Source of the DNA: Cribrihabitans_A pelagius
GTDB lineage: Bacteria > Pseudomonadota > Alphaproteobacteria > Rhodobacterales > Rhodobacteraceae
Reading direction: 5' to 3'
NCBI RefSeq assembly: GCF_048820915.1
Contig: NZ_JBMERR010000009.1
Location: 62,001-126,000 of the forward strand
DNA: 64,000 nt
Part shown: one piece after another, positions 52,434 to 61,716 of the stretch
Numbering within the stretch: position 1 is the stretch's first letter
Layout of the letters: every line of letters begins with the position of its first letter
Program-made: the position numbers and the translations under genes
Notes under the pieces: model-generated
Seen by the model: only the letters and a program-made list of their open reading frames with translations
Database searches by the model: none
Told to the model about the DNA's origin: nothing

Positions 52434-52940
52434 ATGTTTGACACGATGACCCTTACCAAAGCGACCGCAGGCGTCTGCGGCGCGTTCCTGGTTCTCCTTC
52501 TGGGCAAATGGGGCGCCGAAGCGCTCTATCATGTGGATAGCCACGGGGAGGCTGCCTATGTGATCGAAGTGGCCGACGCCGGCGGCGCCGGGGAAGCGGA
52601 GCCCGAAGTCGATTTTGCCGTCCTGATGGCCGAAGCCGACGTCGCAAAGGGTGCGAAGGTCTTCAAAAAATGCTCGGCCTGCCACAAGCTGGACGATGGC
52701 GCCAACGCCACCGGCCCCTACCTCTACGGCGTAGTTGGCCGCGGCATCGCCTCGGTGGACGGCTTCGGCTATTCCGCCGCGCTGGAAGGGCTTGAGGGCA
52801 ACTGGACCGCAGAAGAGCTGGACGCCTTCCTGGCCAAGCCCTCCTCTTACGCCTCCGGCACCTCGATGAGCTTTTCGGGCCTGAAGAAACAGGCGGACCG
52901 GGTGAACCTCATCGCCTATCTGGACACGCTGGACGACTAA
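52434..52940 (+). CDS. Membrane-anchored class I cytochrome c
   Basis: The 168-residue protein has an uncleaved N-terminal anchor (ATAGVCGAFLVLLLGKWGAE). An acidic/Ala-rich linker follows. The c-type domain has the heme site KCSACHKLDDG, NATGPYLYGVVGR and the Met ligand in SGTSMSFSGL. It resembles cytochrome c552/cy (CycM) that carries electrons from bc1 to cytochrome oxidase. It is divergent from pheA. A terminator follows. Confidence 0.92.
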   Translation: MFDTMTLTKATAGVCGAFLVLLLGKWGAEALYHVDSHGEAAYVIEVADAGGAGEAEPEVDFAVLMAEADVAKGAKVFKKCSACHKLDDGANATGPYLYGVVGRGIASVDGFGYSAALEGLEGNWTAEELDAFLAKPSSYASGTSMSFSGLKKQADRVNLIAYLDTLDD

Positions 52941-52971
52941 GCCCGGCTGCTGTCTGGCTGCGTATCGCAAG

Positions 52972-53001
52972 GCCGCTGCCCGCACCGGGCGGCGGCTTTT
53001 T
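52972..53001 (+). terminator. Terminator of the cytochrome c gene
   Basis: GCCGCTGCCCG pairs with CGGGCGGCGGC (one G-U pair), followed by five T. Confidence 0.9.
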
Positions 53002-53173
53002 CGTGCCAGCGCTGGGGTTTGCGCCTGCCCCAGCGGCAGGCAGCGCCATTCCGCCACCCTTCACGGGAAGCTTGTTCAATCCGGGCTTGAATGTGACGCC
53101 GCGCGGCCTTTAGCTTGGGGCAGGAAACAGAACGCCGCCCGGACAACGGCGCAGGCAATGGAGGTGCTGGCAG

Positions 53174-55096
53174 ATGACCACCGCTCGAACCGCACGGACC
53201 GCGGCGCAGGCGCGCGCCGTGCCGGCGCAAACCCCGGCCAAGGGCCTCACCGCGCTGATGTTCGGCCTGATCCTCGCACTGGCCGCGGCCACCCTGGCCC
53301 GGGCCGAGGAGGCGATCATCAAGGCGCATGGCTTTGCCGAGTTCGGGGAGCTCAAGTACCCCGAAGGCTTTGACCATTTCGACTACGTCAACCCGGAGGC
53401 CCCCAAGGGCGGCGAGCTGTCGATCTCCGCGGTCGGCACCTTCGACAGCATGAACCCCTACACCCGCAAGGGCCGCGCCGGGGCGCTGTCCTCGGCGCAT
53501 TTCGAAAGCCTGCTGGTGGAATCCTACGACGAGCCCGGCGCCTACTACGGGCTCTTGGCCGAAAGCCTGGAATACCCAGAAAGCCAGGACTGGGTGATCT
53601 TCAACCTTCGCCCCGAGGCGCGTTTCTCCGATGGCACGCCGGTGACCGCCGAGGACGTGGTCTTCTCCCACAACATCCTGCTGGACCAGGGCCTGCAATC
53701 CTACGCCGAAGCGGTGCGCAAGCGCATCCCCAAGGCCGAGGCGCTGGGCCCGCACCGGGTGAAGTTCCACTTCTCGCCCGATTTCCCGCGCCGCGCGATG
53801 ATCACCCAGGTCGGCGGCACGCCGGTGTTCTCCAAGGCCTGGTTCGAGGCCGATCCCGAAAACCGCCGCCTGGACGAGCCGCGGCTTGACCCCGGCATCG
53901 GTTCCGGGCCTTATGTTCTGGAAGACCTCGACATCAACCAGCGCATCACCTACCGCCGCAATCCGGACTACTGGGGCGCGGATCTGAACGTGAACGTGGG
54001 CCGCCACAACTACGACCGCATCCGGATCGAGTATTTCGGCGACAGCGTCGCCGCGATGGAGGGCTTCAAGGCCGGCGTCTACACCATGCGCCCCGAGAAC
54101 AACTCCAAAAGCTGGGCCACAGCCTATGACTTCGACGCCGTCGCCGCGGGCCATGTGGTAAGGGACGAAATCCCCGACGGCAACGTGCCCGCCGCCAATG
54201 GCTTTGTGATGAACCTGCTGAAGCCCAAATTCCAGGACATCCGCGTGCGCGAGGCGATGCAACTGGCTTTCAATTTCGAGTGGACCAACGAAAGCCTGCA
54301 ATACGGGCTGTTCAGGCAGCGCCATTCCTTCTGGCAGGACAGCGCGCTGGAGGCCAAGGGCCTGCCCGAGGGCCGCGAACTGGAAGTGCTGGAGGCGCTG
54401 GGCGATCAGATCGACCCGTCGATCCTGACCTCGGAGCCGGTGATGGCGCATGCCTCCAACGCTTCCCGCCCCGGCGACCGCAAGAACCTGCGCCGCGCGA
54501 TGAAGCTGCTGGACGAAGCAGGCTGGGCCGTTGGCGATGACGGCATGCGCCGCAATGCGCAAGGCAAGGCGCTGAAGGTCGAATTCCTCGCCGACAGCCC
54601 CACCATCGAACGCATCGTGCAGCCCTATGTTGCCAATCTGCGCAGCATGGGGGTGGACGCCGCGCTGAGCCGGGTCGACTACGCCCAATACACCAGCCGC
54701 CGCCGCGAGAAGGAGTTCGATATCATCTCCGCCGCTTACCCGATGGCGCTGGAGCCCTCGACCGGGCTTTACCAGCAGTTCGGCTCGGAAGCGCATAAAT
54801 TTTCCGTCTTCAACCCCGCAGGCCTGGCCGATCCGGCCGTGGACACGCTGATCGGCAATATCGTCGAGGCCAAAACCCAGGAGGAGCTGCACGCCAATGC
54901 CCGCGCGCTCGACCGGGTGCTGCGCGCCAAGCGGTTCCAGGTGCCCGCCTGGTATCTGGACGTGAACTGGATGGCGTACTGGGACATGTACCGCTATCCG
55001 GAGAACCTGCCGCCCTTCGACACCGGCATGCTCGACATCTGGTGGATCGACGCCGTCCGCGAGGCGGAACTCAAAGCCGCCGGCGCGCTGCGGTAA
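53174..55096 (+). CDS. yejA: Peptide/microcin C-type ABC transporter, substrate-binding protein
   Basis: The 640-residue protein has an N-terminal signal (LTALMFGLILALAAATLARA, cleaved before EEAIIKAHG) and the SBP_bac_5 fold with FDHFDYVNPEAPKGGELSIS typical of YejA, and FDTGMLDIWW near the C-terminus. YejABEF imports oligopeptides and microcin C-like compounds. It is the first gene of the cluster; yejB starts nine bases after its stop. Confidence 0.93.
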   Translation: MTTARTARTAAQARAVPAQTPAKGLTALMFGLILALAAATLARAEEAIIKAHGFAEFGELKYPEGFDHFDYVNPEAPKGGELSISAVGTFDSMNPYTRKGRAGALSSAHFESLLVESYDEPGAYYGLLAESLEYPESQDWVIFNLRPEARFSDGTPVTAEDVVFSHNILLDQGLQSYAEAVRKRIPKAEALGPHRVKFHFSPDFPRRAMITQVGGTPVFSKAWFEADPENRRLDEPRLDPGIGSGPYVLEDLDINQRITYRRNPDYWGADLNVNVGRHNYDRIRIEYFGDSVAAMEGFKAGVYTMRPENNSKSWATAYDFDAVAAGHVVRDEIPDGNVPAANGFVMNLLKPKFQDIRVREAMQLAFNFEWTNESLQYGLFRQRHSFWQDSALEAKGLPEGRELEVLEALGDQIDPSILTSEPVMAHASNASRPGDRKNLRRAMKLLDEAGWAVGDDGMRRNAQGKALKVEFLADSPTIERIVQPYVANLRSMGVDAALSRVDYAQYTSRRREKEFDIISAAYPMALEPSTGLYQQFGSEAHKFSVFNPAGLADPAVDTLIGNIVEAKTQEELHANARALDRVLRAKRFQVPAWYLDVNWMAYWDMYRYPENLPPFDTGMLDIWWIDAVREAELKAAGALR

Positions 55097-55105
55097 GGAC
55101 CCCTC

Positions 55106-56191
55106 ATGGCCGCCTATATCCTGAGACGCCTCTTGCTGGTGATCCCGACGCTGTTCGGCATCCTGGTGGTGAATTTCGTGCTGGTGCAATTTGTGCCCGG
55201 CGGGCCGGTGGAGCAGATCATCGCGCAGCTGGAAGGCGGCGGTGACGTCTTCGAAGGCTTCGCCGGCGGCGGCGGCGATGCCGGCACCGAAACCATCGGC
55301 GCCAACGAGAACTACGCCGGCCGCCAGGGCCTGCCGCCCGAGCTGATCGCCGAGCTGGAACAGCAGTTCGGCCTCGACAAGCCGCCGCTGGAACGGTTCG
55401 TCACCATGCTGTGGAACTACATGCAGTTCGATTTCGGAGAAAGCTACTTCCGCAAAATCGAGGTGACCGAGCTGGTGCTGGAAAAGATGCCGGTGTCGAT
55501 CTCGCTCGGCCTGTGGTCGACGCTGATTGCCTATCTGATCTCGATCCCCATGGGCATCCGCAAGGCGCTCACAGACGGCTCGCGCTTTGACACCTGGACC
55601 TCGGGGCTGATCATCTCGGCCTACGCGATCCCGGCCTTCCTGTTCGCGATCCTTTTGCTGGTGCTGTTTGCCGGCGGCTCCTACTGGCAGGTCTTCCCGC
55701 TGAGGGGCCTCACCTCCGACAACTGGGAGCAGTTGAGCCTCCTCGGCAAGATCGGCGATTACTTCTGGCACATCGCCTTGCCGGTGCTGGCCTCCACCAT
55801 TGGCGCCTTCGCGACGCTGACGCTGCTGACCAAGAACTCCTTCCTGGACGAGATCAAGAAACACTACGTGATGACCGCCCGTGCCAAGGGGCTGAGCGAG
55901 AACCGGGTGCTCTATGGCCATGTCTTCCGCAACGCGATGCTGATCGTGATTGCGGGCTTTCCTTCGGTCTTCATCGGCATCTTCTTCTCCGGCTCGCTGA
56001 TCATCGAGACGATCTTCTCGCTCGACGGGCTTGGCCGGCTGGGGTTCGAGGCGGCGGTGGCGCGCGATTATCCGGTGATCTTCGGCACGCTGTTTATCTT
56101 CGGCCTGATGAGCCTGGTGGTCGGCATCCTGTCGGACCTGATGTATGTGCTGGTCGACCCGCGCATCGACTTCGAGAAGCGGGAGGGCTAA
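55106..56191 (+). CDS. yejB: Peptide ABC transporter permease YejB
   Basis: The 361-residue protein begins MAAYILRRLLLVIPTLFGIL, and has the BPD_transp_1 domain with the EAA loop (TARAKGLSENRVLYGHVFRNA). Six transmembrane helices are visible. A long periplasmic insert (GGGDVFEGFAGGG region, about residues 45-75) is typical of YejB. yejE starts three bases after its stop. Confidence 0.95.
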   Translation: MAAYILRRLLLVIPTLFGILVVNFVLVQFVPGGPVEQIIAQLEGGGDVFEGFAGGGGDAGTETIGANENYAGRQGLPPELIAELEQQFGLDKPPLERFVTMLWNYMQFDFGESYFRKIEVTELVLEKMPVSISLGLWSTLIAYLISIPMGIRKALTDGSRFDTWTSGLIISAYAIPAFLFAILLLVLFAGGSYWQVFPLRGLTSDNWEQLSLLGKIGDYFWHIALPVLASTIGAFATLTLLTKNSFLDEIKKHYVMTARAKGLSENRVLYGHVFRNAMLIVIAGFPSVFIGIFFSGSLIIETIFSLDGLGRLGFEAAVARDYPVIFGTLFIFGLMSLVVGILSDLMYVLVDPRIDFEKREG

Positions 56192-56194
56192 GGC

Positions 56195-57301
56195 ATGGCG
56201 CTTTCCCCCCTCAACCAGCGCCGCTGGAACAACTTCCGCCGCAACAAGCGCGCCTTCTGGTCGATGATCATTTTCACCGTGCTCTTCGTTCTGTCGCTGT
56301 TTGCCGAGTTTATCGCCAACGACAAGCCGATCCTCGCCAGCTACCGCGGCGAGCTCTACGCGCCGGTGTTCAACTTCTACCCCGAGACCACCTTTGGCGG
56401 CGATTTCCAGACCGAGGCGATCTACAGCGACCCCGAGGTTGAATGCCTGATCCGCTCCGGCGGCATCGAGGATTGTTTCGACACGCCCGATGAGATCCTC
56501 GAAGAGATCGCCGCCGGCACTTACGCGGCCGAGGGCTTTGCCGAGGGCTGGACCCTCTGGCCGCCGATCCCCTACAGCTTCAACACCACCGTGGACCGGC
56601 CCGGTGCCGCGCCGCTGCCGCCCAGCGGGCACAACCTGCTGGGCACCGACGATACCAAGCGCGATGTGCTGGCGCGGGTGATCTACGGCTTCCGCCTGTC
56701 GATCCTCTTCACCCTGATCGTGACGGGTGCCGCCACCGTGCTCGGCATCCTCGCCGGTGCGGTGCAGGGCTATTTCGGCGGCTGGGTGGATCTGCTGTTC
56801 CAGCGCATCATCGAGATCTGGAGCTCCACCCCGACGCTTTACGTCATCATCATCATGTTCGCGATCTTGGGGCGCAGCTTCTGGCTGTTGGTGTTCCTGA
56901 TGGTGCTGTTCGGCTGGACCGCGCTGGTCGGCGTGGTGAGGGCCGAGTTCCTGCGCGCCCGCAATCTGGAATACGTGCGCGCCGCCAAGGCGCTGGGGGT
57001 CGGCAACATGACCATCATGTTCCGTCACATGCTGCCGAACGCTATGGTAGCGACGCTGACCATGATGCCGTTCATCGTGACCGGCACCATCTCGGCCCTC
57101 GCAGGCCTCGATTTCCTCGGCTTCGGCCTGCCGTCCTCGGCGCCCTCCCTGGGCGAGCTGACGCTTCAGGCCAAGCAGAACCTGGAGGCGCCCTGGCTCG
57201 CCTTCACCGCGTTTTTCACCTTTGCCATCATGCTGTCGCTCCTCGTGTTCATCTTCGAGGGCGTGCGTGATGCCTTCGACCCGCGGAAGACGTTTGCATG
57301 A
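56195..57301 (+). CDS. yejE: Peptide ABC transporter permease YejE
   Basis: The 368-residue protein has an OppC-type N-terminal helix (AFWSMIIFTVLFVLSLFAEF) after RRWNNFRRNKR, then a long periplasmic segment and the permease core with EYVRAAKALGVGNMTIMFRH (EAA loop). It pairs with YejB. Its stop is followed by a 160-base palindromic region before yejF. Confidence 0.95.
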   Translation: MALSPLNQRRWNNFRRNKRAFWSMIIFTVLFVLSLFAEFIANDKPILASYRGELYAPVFNFYPETTFGGDFQTEAIYSDPEVECLIRSGGIEDCFDTPDEILEEIAAGTYAAEGFAEGWTLWPPIPYSFNTTVDRPGAAPLPPSGHNLLGTDDTKRDVLARVIYGFRLSILFTLIVTGAATVLGILAGAVQGYFGGWVDLLFQRIIEIWSSTPTLYVIIIMFAILGRSFWLLVFLMVLFGWTALVGVVRAEFLRARNLEYVRAAKALGVGNMTIMFRHMLPNAMVATLTMMPFIVTGTISALAGLDFLGFGLPSSAPSLGELTLQAKQNLEAPWLAFTAFFTFAIMLSLLVFIFEGVRDAFDPRKTFA

Positions 57302-57328
57302 GCGAACCCGGCGCCATTAAAGTGTCCT

Positions 57329-57433
57329 GCCCGGCGGCACGCCGGGCAGTGCCCGGCCGCCCCGTTTTGCCGGAGGCAAACCTCCGGTTTGACGGGCGGG
57401 CACTTCGTTTCCGCCCGCGGCCGGGCACTGCCC
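57329..57433. repeat. Branched palindrome between yejE and yejF
   Basis: The outer arms GGGCAGTGCCCGGCCGC (57344-57360) and its perfect 17-base complement (57417-57433) enclose two smaller hairpins: CCGGAGG/CCTCCGG at 57370-57387 and GCGGGC/GCCCGC at 57396-57418. A separate 9-bp hairpin TGCCCGGCG/CGCCGGGCA precedes at 57329-57348. No T-tract follows, so a simple terminator is unlikely; a REP-like element or mRNA processing/attenuation site is possible. Confidence 0.75.
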
Positions 57434-57461
57434 TCAACGCAAATTTGCCCGGGAAGACGTC

Positions 57462-59054
57462 ATGACCACGACAAACGCCCCCCTCCTGAACGTAAAAAAC
57501 CTCCGCGTCTCCTTCCGCCAGGACGGCAAGCTGACGCAGGCCGTGCGCGGCGTCTCCTTCTCGGTGGGGCGCGGCGAGACTGTCGCGCTGGTGGGCGAGA
57601 GCGGGTCGGGCAAATCCGTCTCCGCGCTCTCCACCGTGTCGCTGCTGGGCGACAGCGCCCAGGTCGAAGGCTCCGTCACCTACAAGGGCGTTGAGATGGT
57701 CGGCGCCAGCGAGAAGCACCTGATGAAGGTGCGCGGCAATGACATCAGCTTCATCTTCCAGGAGCCGATGACCTCGCTGAACCCCTTGCACACCATCGAG
57801 CGCCAGCTCTCGGAATCGCTCGCGCTGCACCAGGGGCTGGCCGGGCAGGCGGCGCGGGCACGCATTCTGGAACTGATGGAGAAGGTGGGCATCCGCGACG
57901 CCGAAAGCCGGCTGGGCGCCTACCCGCACCAGCTGTCGGGCGGCCAGCGCCAGCGGGTGATGATCGCCATGGCGCTCGCCAACAAGCCCGACATCCTGAT
58001 CGCCGACGAGCCGACCACCGCGCTCGACGTCACCATCCAGGCGCAGATCCTCGACCTCCTGGCGGAGCTGAAGGAGAGCGAGGGCATGGGGCTGCTGTTC
58101 ATTACCCATGACCTCGGCATCGTGCGCCGCATCGCCGACCGGGTCTGCGTGATGAGGGACGGTGAGATCGTCGAGGAAGGCCCGGCCGCCGGGATCTTCG
58201 CCAACCCGCAGCACCCCTACACCCGGAAACTCCTCGCCGCCCAGCCCACGGGCCACCCGCCGCCAATCCCCGAAGGCGCAGAGGAGCTGGTCACGGCAGA
58301 GAATCTCAAGGTCTGGTTCCCGGTGCAGAAGGGGCTGCTGAAACGCACGGTCGGCCACGTGAAGGCGGTGAACCCCGTCAGCCTGTCGGTCAGGGCGGGG
58401 GAGACGCTGGGCATTGTCGGCGAAAGCGGCTCGGGCAAGACCACACTGGCGCTGGCGATCATGCGGCTCATCGCTTCCGAAGGTGCTGTGGCCTTCCAGG
58501 GCCAGGACCTGCGCAAGTGGTCGACCAGAAATTTGCGCCGCCTGCGCAAGGACATGCAGATCGTGTTCCAGGATCCCTTCGGATCGCTCAGCCCGCGGAT
58601 GACCTGCGCGCAGATCATCTCCGAAGGGCTCGCGATTCACAAGGTCGACCGCCACCGCAACCCCCGCGAACTGGTGGCCGAGGTGATGCAGGAGGTCGGG
58701 CTCGACCCGGCGGCGATGGACCGCTACCCGCATGAATTCTCCGGCGGCCAGCGCCAGCGCATCGCGATTGCCCGCGCCATGGTGCTGCGCCCCAAGCTGG
58801 TGGTCCTGGACGAGCCCACTTCAGCGCTGGACATGACGGTGCAAGTGCAGATCGTCGACCTCTTGCGCGACCTGCAGGCGCGCTACGGGCTGGCCTATCT
58901 GTTCATCTCGCACGATCTGAACGTGGTGCGGGCGATGTCGCATCATGTGATGGTGATGAACCAGGGCGATGTGGTGGAGACCGGCCCGGCCGAGGCGCTG
59001 TTTGCCGCGCCCCGGGCCGATTACACCCGCAGGCTGCTGGCCGCCGCGGTCTGA
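57462..59054 (+). CDS. yejF: Peptide ABC transporter, duplicated ATPase YejF
   Basis: The 530-residue protein contains two ABC ATPase domains in tandem, each with Walker A (GESGSGKSVSAL near residue 45 and GESGSGKTTLAL near 320), a signature (LSGGQRQR, FSGGQRQR) and Walker B (LIADEPTTALD, VVLDEPTSALD), plus oligopeptide C-terminal extensions. It energises YejBE. It starts 160 bases after yejE, across the palindrome, and probably shares its transcript. Confidence 0.95.
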   Translation: MTTTNAPLLNVKNLRVSFRQDGKLTQAVRGVSFSVGRGETVALVGESGSGKSVSALSTVSLLGDSAQVEGSVTYKGVEMVGASEKHLMKVRGNDISFIFQEPMTSLNPLHTIERQLSESLALHQGLAGQAARARILELMEKVGIRDAESRLGAYPHQLSGGQRQRVMIAMALANKPDILIADEPTTALDVTIQAQILDLLAELKESEGMGLLFITHDLGIVRRIADRVCVMRDGEIVEEGPAAGIFANPQHPYTRKLLAAQPTGHPPPIPEGAEELVTAENLKVWFPVQKGLLKRTVGHVKAVNPVSLSVRAGETLGIVGESGSGKTTLALAIMRLIASEGAVAFQGQDLRKWSTRNLRRLRKDMQIVFQDPFGSLSPRMTCAQIISEGLAIHKVDRHRNPRELVAEVMQEVGLDPAAMDRYPHEFSGGQRQRIAIARAMVLRPKLVVLDEPTSALDMTVQVQIVDLLRDLQARYGLAYLFISHDLNVVRAMSHHVMVMNQGDVVETGPAEALFAAPRADYTRRLLAAAV

Positions 59055-59157
59055 CGCGCGGCGGCCGGGCCGTGGTTGTCTTTCCGGCCGGCCGCGCTGC
59101 CCCCGCGGGCATAATCCGGTTGTTCAGAAAGTCGCGGATTTGTGATAAGTTCACTAA

Positions 59158-59931
59158 ATGAACACAACCACGATGGATCTTCTGGACCAATTCGCCGCCG
59201 CTGAGGGCGACGCTGACTGCTGGCGGATTGCCAACGCAGCGATGGCGGGGCTAGGGGCTTCGGCCGTGAACGTGGCCGAGGTCGGCATCGGCAGTCCGGA
59301 GCTGTTCTGGTGGAAAAGCTCGATGAGCCAGCAGGTTGTGAGCCACTACGTGGAGAAGCGGTTTCAGGAGGTCGACTATTTCGTCACTCAGGCCGGGCAA
59401 GCGAACTACACGCCCGCGATGCTGCCCGGCATGACGGAGCGCAGCAATACCGAGTGCCCCAGGTTCCTCGACCTGAACCGGACGCTGTATGACGCAGGTT
59501 TCACCTTTGGGTATGTGCAGCATTTCTCCGGCGCCGCGCCGGGACGGTGCAAGCTGGTCACCTTCTGCTCGGGAGAGGACCCGCGGACCTTCAAACCGGC
59601 GCAGCTGCATCGAATCCGCACCGCGGCGATGGCGGTTGCCGCCTTTGTCGGCCCGCCCGGCGGCGGTGACCCCGCGGCAGTGCCGCTCGGGCCTGCCGGG
59701 GCAGCGGCGCAGGCGGACGACGGAGTCAGCCTGACCGGGCGCGAACGGCAGGTGCTGGCCCTGCTGGCGGACGGCTTCCTCAACGCCGGTATCGCCCACC
59801 GGCTGGACATCGCCGAGGTCACGGTGCGCAAGACGCTGCTGTCGGCGCGCCGCAAGCTGGGTGCAAAGACCCGGGAACAGGCGCTGGCCCAAGCGATCCA
59901 GCTCGGCCTGCTGGATGCAGCCGGCGGGTGA
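59158..59931 (+). CDS. LuxR-family regulator with autoinducer-binding-type domain
   Basis: The 257-residue protein has an N-terminal autoinducer-binding-like domain (about 15-165, with SSMSQQVVSHYVEKRFQEVDYF), which keeps the Tyr/Asp pattern of acyl-homoserine lactone receptors, and a C-terminal LuxR helix-turn-helix (LTGRERQVLALLADGFLNAG, then VTVRKTLLSARRKLG). No luxI-type gene is nearby, so it is a LuxR 'solo' or responds to another locus. The linker is Gly/Pro-rich. AHL binding is unproven. Confidence 0.88.
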   Translation: MNTTTMDLLDQFAAAEGDADCWRIANAAMAGLGASAVNVAEVGIGSPELFWWKSSMSQQVVSHYVEKRFQEVDYFVTQAGQANYTPAMLPGMTERSNTECPRFLDLNRTLYDAGFTFGYVQHFSGAAPGRCKLVTFCSGEDPRTFKPAQLHRIRTAAMAVAAFVGPPGGGDPAAVPLGPAGAAAQADDGVSLTGRERQVLALLADGFLNAGIAHRLDIAEVTVRKTLLSARRKLGAKTREQALAQAIQLGLLDAAGG

Positions 59932-60271
59932 AGCGGCCTTAAAAGACGGGCCGGAACCAGGTTCCGGCCCGCATCTTGGTAAAGGTTCTGGTGCTTGCAA
60001 ATTCCTCTGCGGCACGGGCGGTGAAGGACCCCGCGGCCGGCTGGCGCCCCCGCAGCGCAGCCCGGACTGACCATGTCCGGAGCCTTTGCTGCTGAAGATC
60101 GGGAAGCTGCCCGGGGCCGCAGGCGTGCATCCTGTCGGCCAATCGTGCAATCACCCCCCTGACGCCCAATCAGTCTAGCCGCGCACCGGCCTGAGCATCC
60201 ACCTATCGATACCGATAAGGTACCGTAAAAGTTGTGCCGCACCAGCCCGTTAAGGGCCATTTAGGAACGCT
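59932..60271. other. Gap between convergent LuxR-family and hemN genes
   Basis: Besides the hairpin at 59947-59971 there is only an AT-richer patch around 60200-60240. No gene is supported. Confidence 0.5.
59947..59971 (+). terminator. Possible terminator of the LuxR-family gene
   Basis: A 12-bp perfect palindrome CGGGCCGGAACC/GGTTCCGGCCCG with a one-base centre lies 15 bases after the stop, followed by CATCTTGG; the T-tract is weak. Confidence 0.5.
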
Positions 60272-61630
60272 TCAGACTGCCGGGCTGTGCCCCGCCGGAT
60301 GCACCGCGTAGGCGTCAAAGCTGCGCGCGATCATCCGGGTAAGCGGCCGAGCCTGCGGCGGGATCGCCAGGCCTTGCGCCGTGCGCGAGAGCAGGCCCGG
60401 AAACGCCGCCTCCGCCGCGTCCATCAGCTGGTCGAGCCGGTCCGCTGCGGCAGCGCCGAACCGCGCCAGAACCGCAGCCCGGCTGATCCGGAAATCGCAC
60501 ATCAAGGCTTCGATCAGCGTGCCGCGCAGCACATCCTCGCCTGCGAACGCATGGCCCTGCGCGGTGGCGAGCCGCCCGGCCGTGACCGCGCGCGCATAGT
60601 CCGAAGTGGCGGACGCGTTCTGCGCATAGCCTTGCGGAAAACGCGAGATCGCTGAGGCGCCGATCCCGATCAGCACCTCCGCCGGATCGTCGGTATAGCC
60701 CTGGAAGCTGCGCCGGAGCCGCCCCGCGCCTTCCGCCTGTGCCAGCCCGTCTTCGGGGCGGGCAAAATGGTCGATGCCGATCTCCCGATAGCCATCCCAG
60801 CGGAACAGCCGCCGGGCAGTCTCGAACAAGTCCAGCCGCGCCTCGGGCGTGGGCAGCTGGTCGGTGCGGATCATCCCCTGCCGCCGCGCCATCCAGGGCA
60901 CATGCGCATAGCCGAGAACTGCCACCCGGTCCGGGCTCAGCGACAACAGCTTCTGCACGCTGGCAGTGAGCCGCGCCGGGGTCTGCTGCGGCAGGCCAAA
61001 GAGGATATCGGCGCTGAGGCTTTTGACGCCAAGTGCGCGCAGCTGCCCGATCACCGCGCGGGTCGTCCCGAAGCTCTGCACCCGGCCGATCGCTTGCTGG
61101 ATCTGCGGGTCGAAGTCCTGCACCCCGACCGAGGCGCGGGTCATCCCCGCCGCCGCCAGCGCCTCCAGCCGCCGCGGGCCGCAATCCGTCGGGTCGACTT
61201 CCACCGAGAACTCCGCGCCCGGGGCCAGCGGCAGCACCGCGGTGATTCGCCCGGCCAGCTGCGCGATCATAGCGGCATCGAGAATCGTCGGCGTGCCGCC
61301 GCCCCAATGCAGCCGCGCCAGCCGCACCCCCGCGGGCAGCCGGGCTGCGACAATCGCCAGCTCGGCCTCCAAGAGCCGGAGGTAGGCCGCCACCGGCTCC
61401 ATCGACCGGGTGCCCTGTGTGCGGCAGGCGCAGAACCAGCACAGCCTGCGGCAGAAGGGCACATGCACGTATAGCGAGATCTGCGCCCCCTCCGGCACCG
61501 CCTCCAGCCAGCCGCCGGTCTCAGCCGGGCCAATGGCGGCACTGAACTGCGGGGCGGCCGGGTAGCTGGTATAGCGCGGCACCCGGGCGTCGAAGAGTCC
61601 CAGCCGGGCCAATTGTGATTTCTGATCCAT
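60272..61630 (-). CDS. hemN: Oxygen-independent coproporphyrinogen III oxidase
   Basis: The 452-residue protein has the radical SAM cluster motif HVPFCRRLCWFC (Cys60, 64, 67) with a further Cys69, the HemN-type LHWGGGTPTIL, SVEVDPTDCG and SADILFGLPQQT segments. The C-terminal HemN_C domain contains LIEALMCDF. It decarboxylates coproporphyrinogen III without oxygen in heme synthesis. It is divergent from fnrL, with an FNR box between them, so is expected to be induced at low oxygen. Confidence 0.95.
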   Translation of the reverse strand: MDQKSQLARLGLFDARVPRYTSYPAAPQFSAAIGPAETGGWLEAVPEGAQISLYVHVPFCRRLCWFCACRTQGTRSMEPVAAYLRLLEAELAIVAARLPAGVRLARLHWGGGTPTILDAAMIAQLAGRITAVLPLAPGAEFSVEVDPTDCGPRRLEALAAAGMTRASVGVQDFDPQIQQAIGRVQSFGTTRAVIGQLRALGVKSLSADILFGLPQQTPARLTASVQKLLSLSPDRVAVLGYAHVPWMARRQGMIRTDQLPTPEARLDLFETARRLFRWDGYREIGIDHFARPEDGLAQAEGAGRLRRSFQGYTDDPAEVLIGIGASAISRFPQGYAQNASATSDYARAVTAGRLATAQGHAFAGEDVLRGTLIEALMCDFRISRAAVLARFGAAAADRLDQLMDAAEAAFPGLLSRTAQGLAIPPQARPLTRMIARSFDAYAVHPAGHSPAV

Positions 61631-61665
61631 TCCTTTAGCCTAGGCGGCGCTTGCCGAGGCAGGCT

Positions 61666-61679
61666 TTGACCCAGATCAA
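61666..61679. promoter_or_regulatory. FNR/FnrL-binding site between hemN and fnrL
   Basis: TTGACCCAGATCAA matches the FNR consensus TTGAT-N4-ATCAA at nine of ten positions. It is 36 bases from the hemN start and 37 from the fnrL start, so it can control both. Confidence 0.85.
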
Positions 61680-61716
61680 GCGGACCCTTTCCCCCTATCC
61701 CGAACGGACCTCGCCC

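Noticed and set aside
52937..57028. A 1,363-codon open frame on the minus strand
   Set aside because: It lies antisense to yejA, yejB and yejE, which have clear family signatures. It is His/Arg/Gly-rich low-information sequence, as expected from the complement of GC-rich coding DNA.
60315..61442. A 375-codon open frame on the minus strand overlapping hemN
   Set aside because: It is a shifted frame of hemN, Gly/Ala/Arg-rich, without motifs.
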